In this document: positions 11,168 to 20,397 of the stretch, one piece after another
Layout: each line of letters starts with the position of its first letter
Numbering within the stretch: position 1 is the stretch's first letter
Source of the DNA: Drosophila miranda
Taxonomy: Eukaryota > Arthropoda > Insecta > Diptera > Drosophilidae
Direction: 5' to 3'
Assembly (NCBI RefSeq): GCF_003369915.1
Contig: NC_046673.1
Location: 7,114,001-7,178,000 of the forward strand
DNA: 64,000 nucleotides
Program-made: the position numbers and the translations under genes
The notes under the pieces: model-generated
Told to the model about the DNA's origin: nothing
Seen by the model: the letters and a program-made list of their open reading frames with translations, nothing else
Databases searched by the model: none

Positions 11168-11217
11168 NNNNNNNNNNNNNNNNNNNNNNNNNNNNNNNNN
11201 NNNNNNNNNNNNNNNNN
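11168..11217. other. assembly gap (50 N)
   Basis: Fifty unknown bases lie between T3 integrase and the distal part of a Q exon 3. In the tandem unit at 51600-55278, about 1.8 kb separates the corresponding points, so real sequence is probably collapsed here. Confidence 0.95.
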
Positions 11218-11397
11218 CTCCTCTCCTACGGCCAAAAGGCCGTAACAGCAACTGGCATAGTCCCTGACCCACGCGACGTATGTTCTCAAAGCGGTGTTTC
11301 TTGCGTATCGTGCCCGTTTGCGTCGCCAGGTCCACTTCTGGGACAACTAGAGTACGGCCAGGACATTACACTCCACACCCACAGATTAGATGACTAG
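11218..11397 (+). pseudogene. Q4: 3' end of Q exon 3 after the gap
   Basis: Only the tail after the Gln/His tract is present (SYGQKAVTATG to THRLDD, stop 11395-11397). The rest is hidden by the gap, so whether the copy is intact cannot be judged. Confidence 0.7.
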
Positions 11398-12186
11398 TTT
11401 TAAAATATTTTGTTTGTTTGTTTTGTCGAGTTTGTTGTCGTCTCCTCTGGGCTGATGACCGACAGCATAGCAAGGCGTACTCTTAAACAGTCTTCAAAGT
11501 TATTTAGTTCTACGACACACACATTGCGGTCCGCCTCAGCAGATGGATCCCTGTGCCTGTGCCCAGAATGTCGCGGCTCCGCGCGTACTGGAGTCCGATT
11601 CCACACGAGGGCGAGGCATGAGTTCAATATCTTCTTGTTGCTGCAGAGCGCCTTCCGGCTGCTGGGTTTTTGCAATGATTAAAATGACCTTCATTCCCTG
11701 ATGACAGACAGTCACTGGAAAACGGTAAAACTGGTCAAAAGACCAGTCCAACGCCTTCCTCTTCGAGGAGGACGTGCGGCAGCTGGCCGTCGGCTGGACC
11801 CACAAAGCGGCGCTGCTCCGCAACAACGAGATCCTCATGTGGGGCCGCAAGTGCTACGGACAGCTGGGCACGGGCTCGATCAGCGAGCAGCAGGCGGTGC
11901 CCCAGCCACTGAGCCTCCGACTGCCCGACGGCCAGACGCCTGCTCGCGTGCACATGGGGGCAGAGCACGGCCTGCTGCGGACTACAGCCGGCGAGATCTA
12001 CACCTGGGGCTGGAACGAGCACGGAAACTGTGGCAACAACAGTACAGAGAATGTGTAAGAATCTCCCTTCTGCCAGTGGATTGGCTTTAAATTCAATTTT
12101 CGATCAATTTCCAGATGCAGCGCGTGAAGTTGGCCGGAGCTGGCTCGGGCTTCTGTTACGCCATTTCCGAGTCGTCTGTTAATTAA
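11398..12186 (+). pseudogene. SERGEF-like C-terminal fragment with native 3' end
   Basis: J is 11398-11711, the RCC1 exon about 11712-12052 and the last exon 12115-12186. Splicing AAT|GTGTAAG to TTTCCAG|ATGCAG keeps the frame and yields QRVKLAGAGSGFCYAI, which matches the closing strand of the propeller, then stop TAA at 12184 followed by AATAAA. Here the gene end is native rather than cut by T. Differences from other copies are THKAAL (Asn to Lys) and, at 11726-11728, TAA in place of TCA in the extended reading frame, which would terminate it if the exon starts at 11712. The first half of the propeller is missing. Confidence 0.65.
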
Positions 12187-13205
12187 TTTTATAATAAATG
12201 TTAAAAATGCTTAAAAATACTAAACGGAATATCGAAATTAAGGTATTTGATGTCGGATCATGAGCAAAATTGTACGAATAATCAAACCCAAGCAGTTGGC
12301 GCTCTTTCTTCCATCGATAGTTGAAGAAACATCGATGTATCGATAGTAACAATGAAGTTTTTCAACCTTCAGCAGCTTTACTTGAACTGAGCGGAATTTT
12401 CGTTGCAAATACTATTTGCCATTTTTACAGTGAAAATAAAGTGCTTTGTTTTTCAAAAACTGAATCTTTTCCACAGAAAAAAGAAGGTTAATATGGTAAA
12501 TGGTAGATTTTTATATATTTTATTCGAAATGTGCGGCTTGCCAGGCAATTAGTGGATGAATTTGAGGGCGCTTATGGTTTTTGAAGCCAACAAGTGCAAA
12601 TGGCGATGGAGAATCATCAAAGTGCAATGAAATATTCGAAATATTTGCGGCACCGGCCTCTACACACTCGTGTTCCATGATAGATGCCTCAGAGCAGAGA
12701 ACTATCTCCCTTAAATATTTGGCAGCACAGAAAAAGTCGCCCAAAGTGAGACATCGCTTTTTCTGCGCAAAATGCAATGGATTGGATTGATATTTCTTCG
12801 ATCCGCAGAAGTCTCACTTTAAGACTTCTGTGGGCATGTGTATGCCGGCATTTTTCGTTCACCAATACACAAAAAGATTAACCAGTGCTGCCAATAGTTC
12901 ATCCACTGATACACACACGCACACACAGCACTCAAGCCTCCACGACCTCTGACTGGGCAGCACTGTCGTGGTAGGCGTCTGTGTCGGGCAGTAATTCCGA
13001 GAAACTTCAGCGTGTATTAGTAGACCACTCCGCATAAATAAAATAAATTTCCCATAAATCAATTTTTTTTGTGCAACCGATCGCCATAAACAAACGAACA
13101 GACGACTGGGAGCCGATTACTTCCATTTCGCTCGAAGCAGTGAAGGTTCTCGTTCAGCGGTGTTTCTTTACAATAAACATTTTTATTTCTTTCTCGCACA
13201 AAAAG
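12187..13205 (+). other. D5: intergenic module between SERGEF-like 3' end and Q5
   Basis: This is the reference form (1019 bp) without the 554-bp block. It holds the hairpin (12806-12830), the 85-codon ORF on the minus strand (12520-12777), the ACACACACGCACACAC tract near 12910 and the Q leader. Private changes are GAACTGAGCGG for GAACTCCGCGG and GGTTAATATGG for GGTAAATATGG. Confidence 0.6.
12338..12345. promoter_or_regulatory. DRE (TATCGATA) in D5
   Basis: Perfect DRE core, about 150 bp behind the SERGEF-like stop codon and about 860 bp ahead of the Q5 start. It could serve a transcript initiating in D toward Q. Confidence 0.6.
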
Positions 13206-14455
13206 ATGTCGGAGAATAGCTTCAACTCAAAGTATTTGGACGATGACGATGAGGACGATGCGATTGCTGCCTCTGAGGGTGTGTACCCATGAATCCTCTA
13301 AACTAAATATAATCCACGCGTTTGTCTCGCGCTTTAGGCAAAGTTTCGAGCCAGGTGGCCAAGCGCATCTGGCAGCCAACCATCGATGACACTACCCCTG
13401 GGGTCTGGGAGCCGCCCGAGAAGCCCCTGCCCCACGTGGAGGAGGATGCTCCGATGAGTGCCGAGGCCCTGGCGGAGGCTCTAGCGGTGAGCGAGACCGC
13501 CTCGGACTTTATACACGAAGTGGAGCGCTCTCTCTACGGCGACAACAGCAAGGAGAACGGCTCCGCCCAGTACTTCAAGGCGGCCGAGAATTATTCGCTG
13601 TTTGGCGCCAACTACATGGGCTTGGAGGAGGACAAGAACAAAAAACCGCCGCCGGGCTTCGACCAAAGCTCCAGTCAGATTGCGGCTGGATCGGCCGGAG
13701 TATCCGGCCAAAGCTACTCGGGGGTAAGTGGTGCTCTAGGCTTTCAATGAATTAGGAATCGATGATTCGTTGGCTAGAATATGCCCAATATGCCCTCCTT
13801 CTTAGCTGTTCTGAGGAAAACCCCAACTCTATCCGTATTTCAGGGACCCTCTTCATCCGGAATGGGCGGCATGGCAATGTCCCAGCAGCCGCAGCACAAG
13901 GCCGTGAATCAGCCAGGACCTGCAGCGCTGCTTCCACAGCAGCAGCAGCATCCGCGTCATCCTTCGCCAGCGACAGTGCCCAGGGTCATAGCCGAGGCAG
14001 CAGCTCTGGCTGGAGCTGGGGCTGGCATCGACATTGGCCTGCACGCCCATGGACATCTGCCCAGTGCCACGGAAATGGCCATCGGACACATTTACCAGGA
14101 GCTCATGGGCATGAATTTCAATCAGGCCAATATACAGCAGCAGCAGCAGCAACACCACCACCAGCAGCAGCAGCAGCACCACCACCAGCAGCAGCAGCAG
14201 CACCACCACCAGCAGCAGCAGCAGCAGGCGGCTCTCCAGCAGCAGCAGCAGGCGGCTCTGAAGCAGCAGGCGGCTCTCCTCTCCTACGGCCAAAAGGCCG
14301 TAACAGCAACTGGCATAGTCCCTGACCCACGCGACGTATGTTCTCAAAGCGGTGTTTCTTGCGTATCGTGCCCGTTTGCGTCGCCAGGTCCACTTCTGGG
14401 ACAACTAGAGTACGGCCAGGACATTACACTCCACACCCACAGATTAGATGACTAG
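13206..14455 (+). CDS. Q5: intact three-exon Q copy (356 residues)
   Basis: Exons are 13206-13278, 13338-13723 and 13844-14455. Residues 1-24 are acidic, 25-153 come from exon 2, and 154-356 from exon 3, with the Gln/His tract at about 251-297. It lies downstream of D5 and a complete SERGEF-like 3' end, which is probably the ancestral gene order (SERGEF-like, then Q, same strand). Its tract differs from other copies (two H3Q5-type blocks, and QAALQQQ for one QAALKQQ). Shared changes with Q6 are GVYP at the exon 1 donor, KAVNQ and EMAIG. Confidence 0.75.
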
Positions 14456-14667
14456 TTTTAAAATATTTTGTTTGTTTGTTTTGTCGAGTTTGTTGTCGTC
14501 TCCTCTGGGCTGATGACCGACAGCATAGCAAGGCGTACTCTTAAACAGTCTTCAAAGTTATTTAGTTCTACGACACACACATTGCGGTCCGCCTCAGCAG
14601 ATGGATCCCTGTGCCTGTGCCCAGAATGTCGCGGCTCCGCGCGTACTGGAGTCCGATTCCACACGAG
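14456..14667 (+). repeat. J linker, left part, interrupted by LTR element
   Basis: This is the first 212 bp of J. It ends in CACACGAG, where the 4-bp target CGAG (14664-14667) is duplicated at 25093-25096. The right part continues at 25097 with GGCGAGG, exactly as in uninterrupted J copies, which defines the insertion to the base. Confidence 0.9.
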
Positions 14668-17033
14668 TGTAGCATATCACATACAACGATTGTTGTGTGT
14701 GGCGGTGCCACTCGAGCTGGTCGGGGGTGTATCGGGCAGGACTGGTGCACGCGCTGGCTCCGGCTGTATGATCGGTAGTATGGGGGGGTTCCTATACTGG
14801 TCCTTTCCTATACGTGCTCGCGTCGATACCTTATCTTATTATTATTTTTTTCGCGTGCGATACCCTGCGTATGACCGTATGACTAGTGTTAGGGGGTTGG
14901 GGAAGGAGGATGAGGAGGCTGGGGGAATTAGAAGGGACAAAGGAATTAAGGGGACAGGGAAGTGGGCTTCCGCGTTGCATATCCGAACCGACGGGTAGCT
15001 GTGCTGGTGTTGGATGCAACAGCCATGGCCCTCCCAACCTTGATCATCCTAATTCCGAAGAAAATATGGCTTATGGATGATCCCTTTTCTCGCCGGGGGT
15101 CATACCTCACTCTCCCTCATCGATCCCTGCATGGCTCCTAAACAAAAATCTTCTAACAATTCATTTCCAAATCTTTAACAATATTTATTTTTATCGATAG
15201 TGCCTAAAGCTAAATACATGGGTAGAAGGAAAATGATATATAGTTATGGGGTGAGTATAAGCTAGGGCAATAAGAGAATTAAAACTATAGGAATAATAAT
15301 TTTAAATAATAGGAATAAAATATATGATCTCGAAAACAGGTGGTAGGGTACTGGGAATAATTTAACGAATAATACCAATAATAATGAATATTTAAGTAGG
15401 AACTTTTGTAATTTAAGATTTCTTCATTTTCGGTATTTTTGTATTAATGCAGAAGTAAGGGTAACTAATCACCGTCGCATAGGTGTGAAGCACCTGCTGC
15501 CGCTGATCTGCGCTTACAGCTTCCAAAGCTCTTGAGCTTTGCGTGGGCTTAAGGCCTCTTTACAACAAAAAAAAAGCTCCAACATAATTTAGGGAAAAAT
15601 CAAAGACTACGGGCGACCGGGCTCATGTATGGTTTTTTCTTTTGTCTCTTTATGTTAAAAGTTTATAAACGTTAACTGGGAGTTTGTTCACTTACGTACT
15701 TTCATGTTCCGGCCACGTCCAAAAGATCTTTCGGCGAGGGGAATACCTGTAAGTTTTAGAGAGAGAGCACACACACATGCACACGCATGACCACGGCTAA
15801 CACCAGATTATCTTGATCTTCTTTTTCTTTTTGTTTAGGGCTTTTTTTTTTTTGAGCATATATAGTTCATAAATCAAATTATTCCATCTTTAACTTCTAT
15901 ATTTTATACTTTATTCAATATTTATTCGTTTATTTAGATTCGTTGGGGTAGGTCTTGATCCATAGACCAAGGTGTGGGCGCACGGAAAAAGCTCCAAGCA
16001 GCTGGTTTCGTTTTATATGCACAAAGGGGTCAACGGCCTAACAAGCGCACATAAGTTCTTTGGGAATAAACGCACAATGGGCCACAAGAGCATCATACGA
16101 GTTCTGCCCGTTCCGTTGGGGTTTATTTAATACATTTAACCTTCACATGTCATGATCTGGCTTTTAGGTTAGGGCGAAGCACGGTGACAAAAAAAATTCG
16201 GGTCAGGGTCTCTTTTTCCTTGGACGGGTCTGGTTATTCCTGGCAAGGAAGATCACTTGGCACTTTTTGTTTAAGGCTCTTGGCCCGGTGGCTGGATGGC
16301 TCACTCTCGGTCGCGACGGCTCGCGTTGGGGCGGCGAAGAGCTCGCTGCTGCCGGCGCTAAAGCTCGGAAACGGCTGAGGGGCCGCTCTCTGTCGGCGCT
16401 GAAGCTCGGGAACTGCTGAAGGGCTCGCTGTGGTGGATGGCGTTGGGGCTTTAGGTGGAGCTTCCCAACTCTACGGTGGACCGCGTTGGCGGAGGGCGTT
16501 GGGGCGTTGGGTGGAGCTTCCCAACTCTACGGTGGCCCGCTTTGGGGCGATCGTCAGAAAATTCGCACCATCCTCTGCACCGTGGATCGGGGATTGGTTT
16601 CTCGTCTGGGTGGATGGGGTCTTTCTTCCGAAAGGCCGGCGGATCGTGCTGGTCTCCCAAGAACTTTTATTTGATTTTTACCTTTTATTAATTTTTTTTT
16701 TTTTTTTGAGCTGGATAAGTACGTCCGTACTGTTCGGATACCACGAGGAGAGAGACAGCTGCTTCTCCCGGAAATCAAGGCCTCATCCCCTCGTTCTTCC
16801 CTTTTTCTTTATCGATTTGTCAAAATGACAGTGGGAGGAGGAGGCCGATTAAAACGTCAGCCAAACAAAATAATATGGGCAGCCCACGGTGACGAAGCGC
16901 ACCCAGTAGATGGCGTGTTAAAAGCTTAGCTTTCTTGGACCCAACAGAAGACTTAGCCTATTCGCGTAGCATAATTTTAGGGAAAATTAAGACGTCGATG
17001 CAAACAATTTTTTCTTACAACAAGCGCACTACA
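14668..17033 (-). repeat. 3' LTR of the Ulysses-like element (2366 bp)
   Basis: It begins TGTAG and ends CTACA, the inverted termini of an LTR. Compared with the other LTR I see one extra G in the G-run near 14785 and substitutions near 15332, 15375, 15574 and 16689. Several ORFs of 60-130 codons on both strands are duplicated exactly in the other LTR; nothing in them looks like a protein. Confidence 0.9.
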
Positions 17034-17050
17034 TAATCCCCCCACTTAAA
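17034..17050 (-). other. polypurine tract of the Ulysses-like element
   Basis: Directly inside the 3' LTR the minus strand reads AAGTGGGGGGATTA before TGTAG. This is a G-rich primer for plus-strand synthesis at the expected place. Only about 70 bp lie between the pol stop (17104) and the LTR, which leaves no room for env. Confidence 0.6.
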
Positions 17051-17103
17051 TCTCGCTTGGGGTGGGACACCCAAAGTGGGATCCGCGCTTGTAACAATTC
17101 ATG

Positions 17104-20100
17104 TCAAGGTTTTATATCCTTGGTATGAAATTTGCCTACAAGGCGGCCTTGAAGATCTTCAAGTTCGTAATAGCAGTTTCCTAGCTTCCTGCGCACTCGG
17201 GACTTTATAAAGGTTGGTGCTAACTTTGCGCTAAAGCCCTTAGCGAAATTGCTTTGCTGAAAGTTACGTCTATATACTTCCTGTCCATCCCTATAGGAAA
17301 TTTGTCTCGTTCGTAAGTTATAGGATCTGGCATTTCGGAAGTGCTGGGCCTGTATAGAGCCTTTTGCTTTGCTGCGAATTATGTCGAAGGAATCTTCTCG
17401 CGAAAATTGGACACCGCGATCTTCTAACATGTCTAGGTTACGCATCAGTTTATAGCTACTGGCATCGGTTACCATATGCTGTCCAAAAGCAAGCCGATAC
17501 GGGGTAGTGCTTATGGCTAAATGATGGCTAGACCGAAGTGCACAGCAAATGCTGCTTAATTTCTCATCCCAATTACGTTGATCCGGGTCAACATAACTTT
17601 TTATGGCCGCCAGAACGGATCTATTTACTCTCTCCGAAGCATTGGCTTGAGGAGAATAAAAGCCAGTATAGACATGAGAGATATTATATTTGTCAAGCAA
17701 GGAGTTAAAAGTGTGAGATTTAAATTGGACCCCATTATCGCTTACGATGGTTTCGGGGACCCCGAAACAGTGAAAGAGGTCTTCTTCCAGGAAGCGTTTT
17801 ATGGAATCTGCTGTAAATTTTCGTACGGGCTTCAAAAATGGAAATTTTGACAGATGGTCTAACACGACAAAGATGCCAATATTTCCTGACTTGCTTCTCG
17901 GATAAGGTCCTAAAAAGTCTACAAATAATTTTTGAAAGAATCGAGAAGGTAAGCCCGTATTTCCCATTGGTGGCTTTAAGGGTTGATTTGGATGCTTCGT
18001 GGTTTTACAGATATGGCAATTATTTATGAGTTCTTTGACATCCACCGCTAAGTTTGGCCAATAATAAGATCGCCTGAGTCTTTCAAGGGTTTTATTTATC
18101 CCACTGTGGGCACACAAGGGATCCTCATGGGCAGCTTTGAGGACGGGTTTTACAAGGGATGGGGGTATCCAAAGTTTCCAGCAGGAATCGTCTGTGATCT
18201 TGGTTCCATCGGCATGTTCCGCACGCCGAAAGATGCGTTCATCTTTGATTTTCAGATCAGGCAATCGGGAACTGTTCAACCTAATCTTCTCTTTAATTGA
18301 CTGATATTCTGGTGATTTGAACTCAGGAGAATCAGGGTCGACCAACATGCTATCAATTGCCAAGAAGGACAAGTCTTCTGAGTGCGTACGGGACAAGGCA
18401 TCGGGGACTATGTTATCACTCCCTTTTCGGTGTAAGATTTTAAATTCAAATCCCTGCAACTTTAAGGACCAGCGAGCCAATCGGGAGCTAAGATCAGCCT
18501 GCGACATTAGCCACTTTAAGGAGGCATGATCTGTAATGATTGTGAATTCTTGGCCCTCAATGTATGCCCTGAACTTTTTTACGGCTAAAACCGCAGCGTA
18601 ACACTCTTTTTCAGTTACAGTGTACTGCCTCTGGCATTTGTTAAGCTTTTTCGACATAAAAGCAATTGGTACGTCTGCGCCCTCGTTGTTTTCTTGCATT
18701 AGAACTGCCCCTACGCCGGTATGACTGGCGTCACAGTGTATTGAGAATGGTATGGAGAAATTTGGGCTATGTAGAACTGGCGCGGAACACATTTGGGACT
18801 TTAATGACTCGAAAGCAAGCTGAGCCTCGTCAGTCCAAATAAACTTGCGCTTAGATTTCAGAGTATCTGATATGGGTGAACTAATAGCTTCATAATTGTG
18901 GATGAACTTGTGGTACCAGCCTGTCATTCCAAGAAATCGACGAACTTGTTTGATCGACTGGGGAGCTGGAAAGTCCTTAACGGCGGCTATTTTGTCAGGA
19001 TCAGTGCGAATATTCCCACCACCAATCACGTGGCCTAAATATTTAACTTCTTTCCGGCAAAATTTGCTTTTCTCCACATTTATAGTAAGATTGGCTTTGG
19101 AAAGTTGGGATGCGACCAGGGACAACACCTCCAGATGGTGCTCAAAATTATCGGATATAACTAAGAGGTCGTCAAGATATATGAATATTTCATTCCGTAG
19201 ATGGGCTGGTATGACTTTATCCATAAGTCGCGACAAGGTACAGGGTGCGTTGGTTAAGCCGAATGGCATGACGACAAACTCGTATAAGGGACGGCCAGGC
19301 ACGGTAAACGCTGTCTTATCACGAGATTTTTGATCGAGAGGGATTTGCCAAAACGCGTCCTTTAGATCGATGCTTGTGATGAACTCTGCTTTCGGTAGTC
19401 TACTCAGGATTCCGTCTATAAGGGGCATGGGATATGCATCCTTTACCGTGACCGAGTTTACTTTCCTACAATCGATACACAATCTAACCTTGCCAGGCTT
19501 TTTAACCAGCACTACGGGCGAAGACCACGAACTAACCGATTCTTGTATAACCCCAAGCTTCAGCATTCGGTCTAATTCCTCGTACATTAGCTTCTCCGTT
19601 GCCGGTGACACCGCATAGTGGCGTTGTTTAATGGGCCTTGCGTCGGCTACCTCTATCGTGTGAGTGATTACAGAGGTCTTTCCTAGACCTTGCTTTGAGT
19701 AAGATGGGAAGAGAGCTATTACCTCCTGTAGTAATACTTGCTGTGAAGGCAGAAGCGCCCTCATTGTGGGGTCTTCTAAGGTTTCAATACGCAAATTTTG
19801 TGTCATCAAGTGCAACGGTAAAAGTTCAAAAGCCGTCCAAAAATCGATTCCTAAATAGAGATTACCCGTCAAGGAAGGTACAATATAAAAACAAAGTTCC
19901 TTGGATTCCCCTCTATACGTGACTTTTGCGGAAATTTTGCCGACTATACTTTGGCTCTTTCCGTCGGCAGTTCTAACTTTAAGGGACAGCGGCTTATATT
20001 GGACTTTATTCCGAATAACGTCGGACGCGCAACTTCCCCCTATGCAGCTAACTGAAGCTCCAGTATCCATTAGTCCTATGACTGGTTTACCAAAAAGCAT

Positions 20101-20397
20101 AATCTGAGCATGGGGTCGTAAATCATTTGGTTTTCCAACTACAGAAGCTAAGAGCAGTCTTTTCTCAAGTTTGCAATGTTTCTTAAAATCGCTTCTTCGG
20201 CGCTGGGATCGATTTGGAGGGCTAGCAAGGTGGTCAGCGTATACGCTGTTTGACACGTCTGGTATAATAAGGTCAGTGGAAGGAGAAGAATTGATCACTC
20301 GGTATTGGTCGCTTGGTTGACCAGTTGTTTGCGTGCACTTTTCGGCGGTGCACGCGACAACGAGTTTTTTGCCGTGTGGGGGTTGCACTTCCTGCAA
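17104..20397 (-). CDS. pol: Pol of the Ulysses-like element (PR-RT-RNase H-IN)
   Basis: The 1097-codon frame is expressed by -1 frameshift from gag. In order: an aspartic protease with DTGA at 111-114; reverse transcriptase with SIDLKDAF (about 342-349), MPFGLTNAP and YLDD at 407-410; RNase H with D556, E598 and D623; an HHCC zinc domain (H757, H764, C794, C797); and integrase D827, D887, E922 with the 35-residue D-E spacing. It ends GKFHTKDIKP. All catalytic residues are present and no stop or frameshift interrupts the frame. The integrase is clearly homologous to that of element T (PYPRSKSGN versus PYPRTRSGN; PQANASERVN versus PQANAAERVN). Confidence 0.92.
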   Translation of the reverse strand: MQEVQPPHGKKLVVACTAEKCTQTTGQPSDQYRVINSSPSTDLIIPDVSNSVYADHLASPPNRSQRRRSDFKKHCKLEKRLLLASVVGKPNDLRPHAQIMLFGKPVIGLMDTGASVSCIGGSCASDVIRNKVQYKPLSLKVRTADGKSQSIVGKISAKVTYRGESKELCFYIVPSLTGNLYLGIDFWTAFELLPLHLMTQNLRIETLEDPTMRALLPSQQVLLQEVIALFPSYSKQGLGKTSVITHTIEVADARPIKQRHYAVSPATEKLMYEELDRMLKLGVIQESVSSWSSPVVLVKKPGKVRLCIDCRKVNSVTVKDAYPMPLIDGILSRLPKAEFITSIDLKDAFWQIPLDQKSRDKTAFTVPGRPLYEFVVMPFGLTNAPCTLSRLMDKVIPAHLRNEIFIYLDDLLVISDNFEHHLEVLSLVASQLSKANLTINVEKSKFCRKEVKYLGHVIGGGNIRTDPDKIAAVKDFPAPQSIKQVRRFLGMTGWYHKFIHNYEAISSPISDTLKSKRKFIWTDEAQLAFESLKSQMCSAPVLHSPNFSIPFSIHCDASHTGVGAVLMQENNEGADVPIAFMSKKLNKCQRQYTVTEKECYAAVLAVKKFRAYIEGQEFTIITDHASLKWLMSQADLSSRLARWSLKLQGFEFKILHRKGSDNIVPDALSRTHSEDLSFLAIDSMLVDPDSPEFKSPEYQSIKEKIRLNSSRLPDLKIKDERIFRRAEHADGTKITDDSCWKLWIPPSLVKPVLKAAHEDPLCAHSGINKTLERLRRSYYWPNLAVDVKELINNCHICKTTKHPNQPLKPPMGNTGLPSRFFQKLFVDFLGPYPRSKSGNIGIFVVLDHLSKFPFLKPVRKFTADSIKRFLEEDLFHCFGVPETIVSDNGVQFKSHTFNSLLDKYNISHVYTGFYSPQANASERVNRSVLAAIKSYVDPDQRNWDEKLSSICCALRSSHHLAISTTPYRLAFGQHMVTDASSYKLMRNLDMLEDRGVQFSREDSFDIIRSKAKGSIQAQHFRNARSYNLRTRQISYRDGQEVYRRNFQQSNFAKGFSAKLAPTFIKSRVRRKLGNCYYELEDLQGRLVGKFHTKDIKP

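Noticed and set aside
12900-12935. ACACACACGCACACAC tract and the CA-rich stretch in T as possible CRISPR-like or tandem arrays
   Set aside because: Simple dinucleotide repeats without spacers; the setting is eukaryotic.
14886-16828. ORFs of 60-132 codons inside the long LTRs
   Set aside because: They are the same in both LTRs and G/C-biased, as expected for LTR sequence; they overlap on opposite strands without protein-like features.
17578-20107. Plus-strand ORFs across pol
   Set aside because: They are antisense shadows of a 1097-codon frame with all catalytic motifs on the minus strand.
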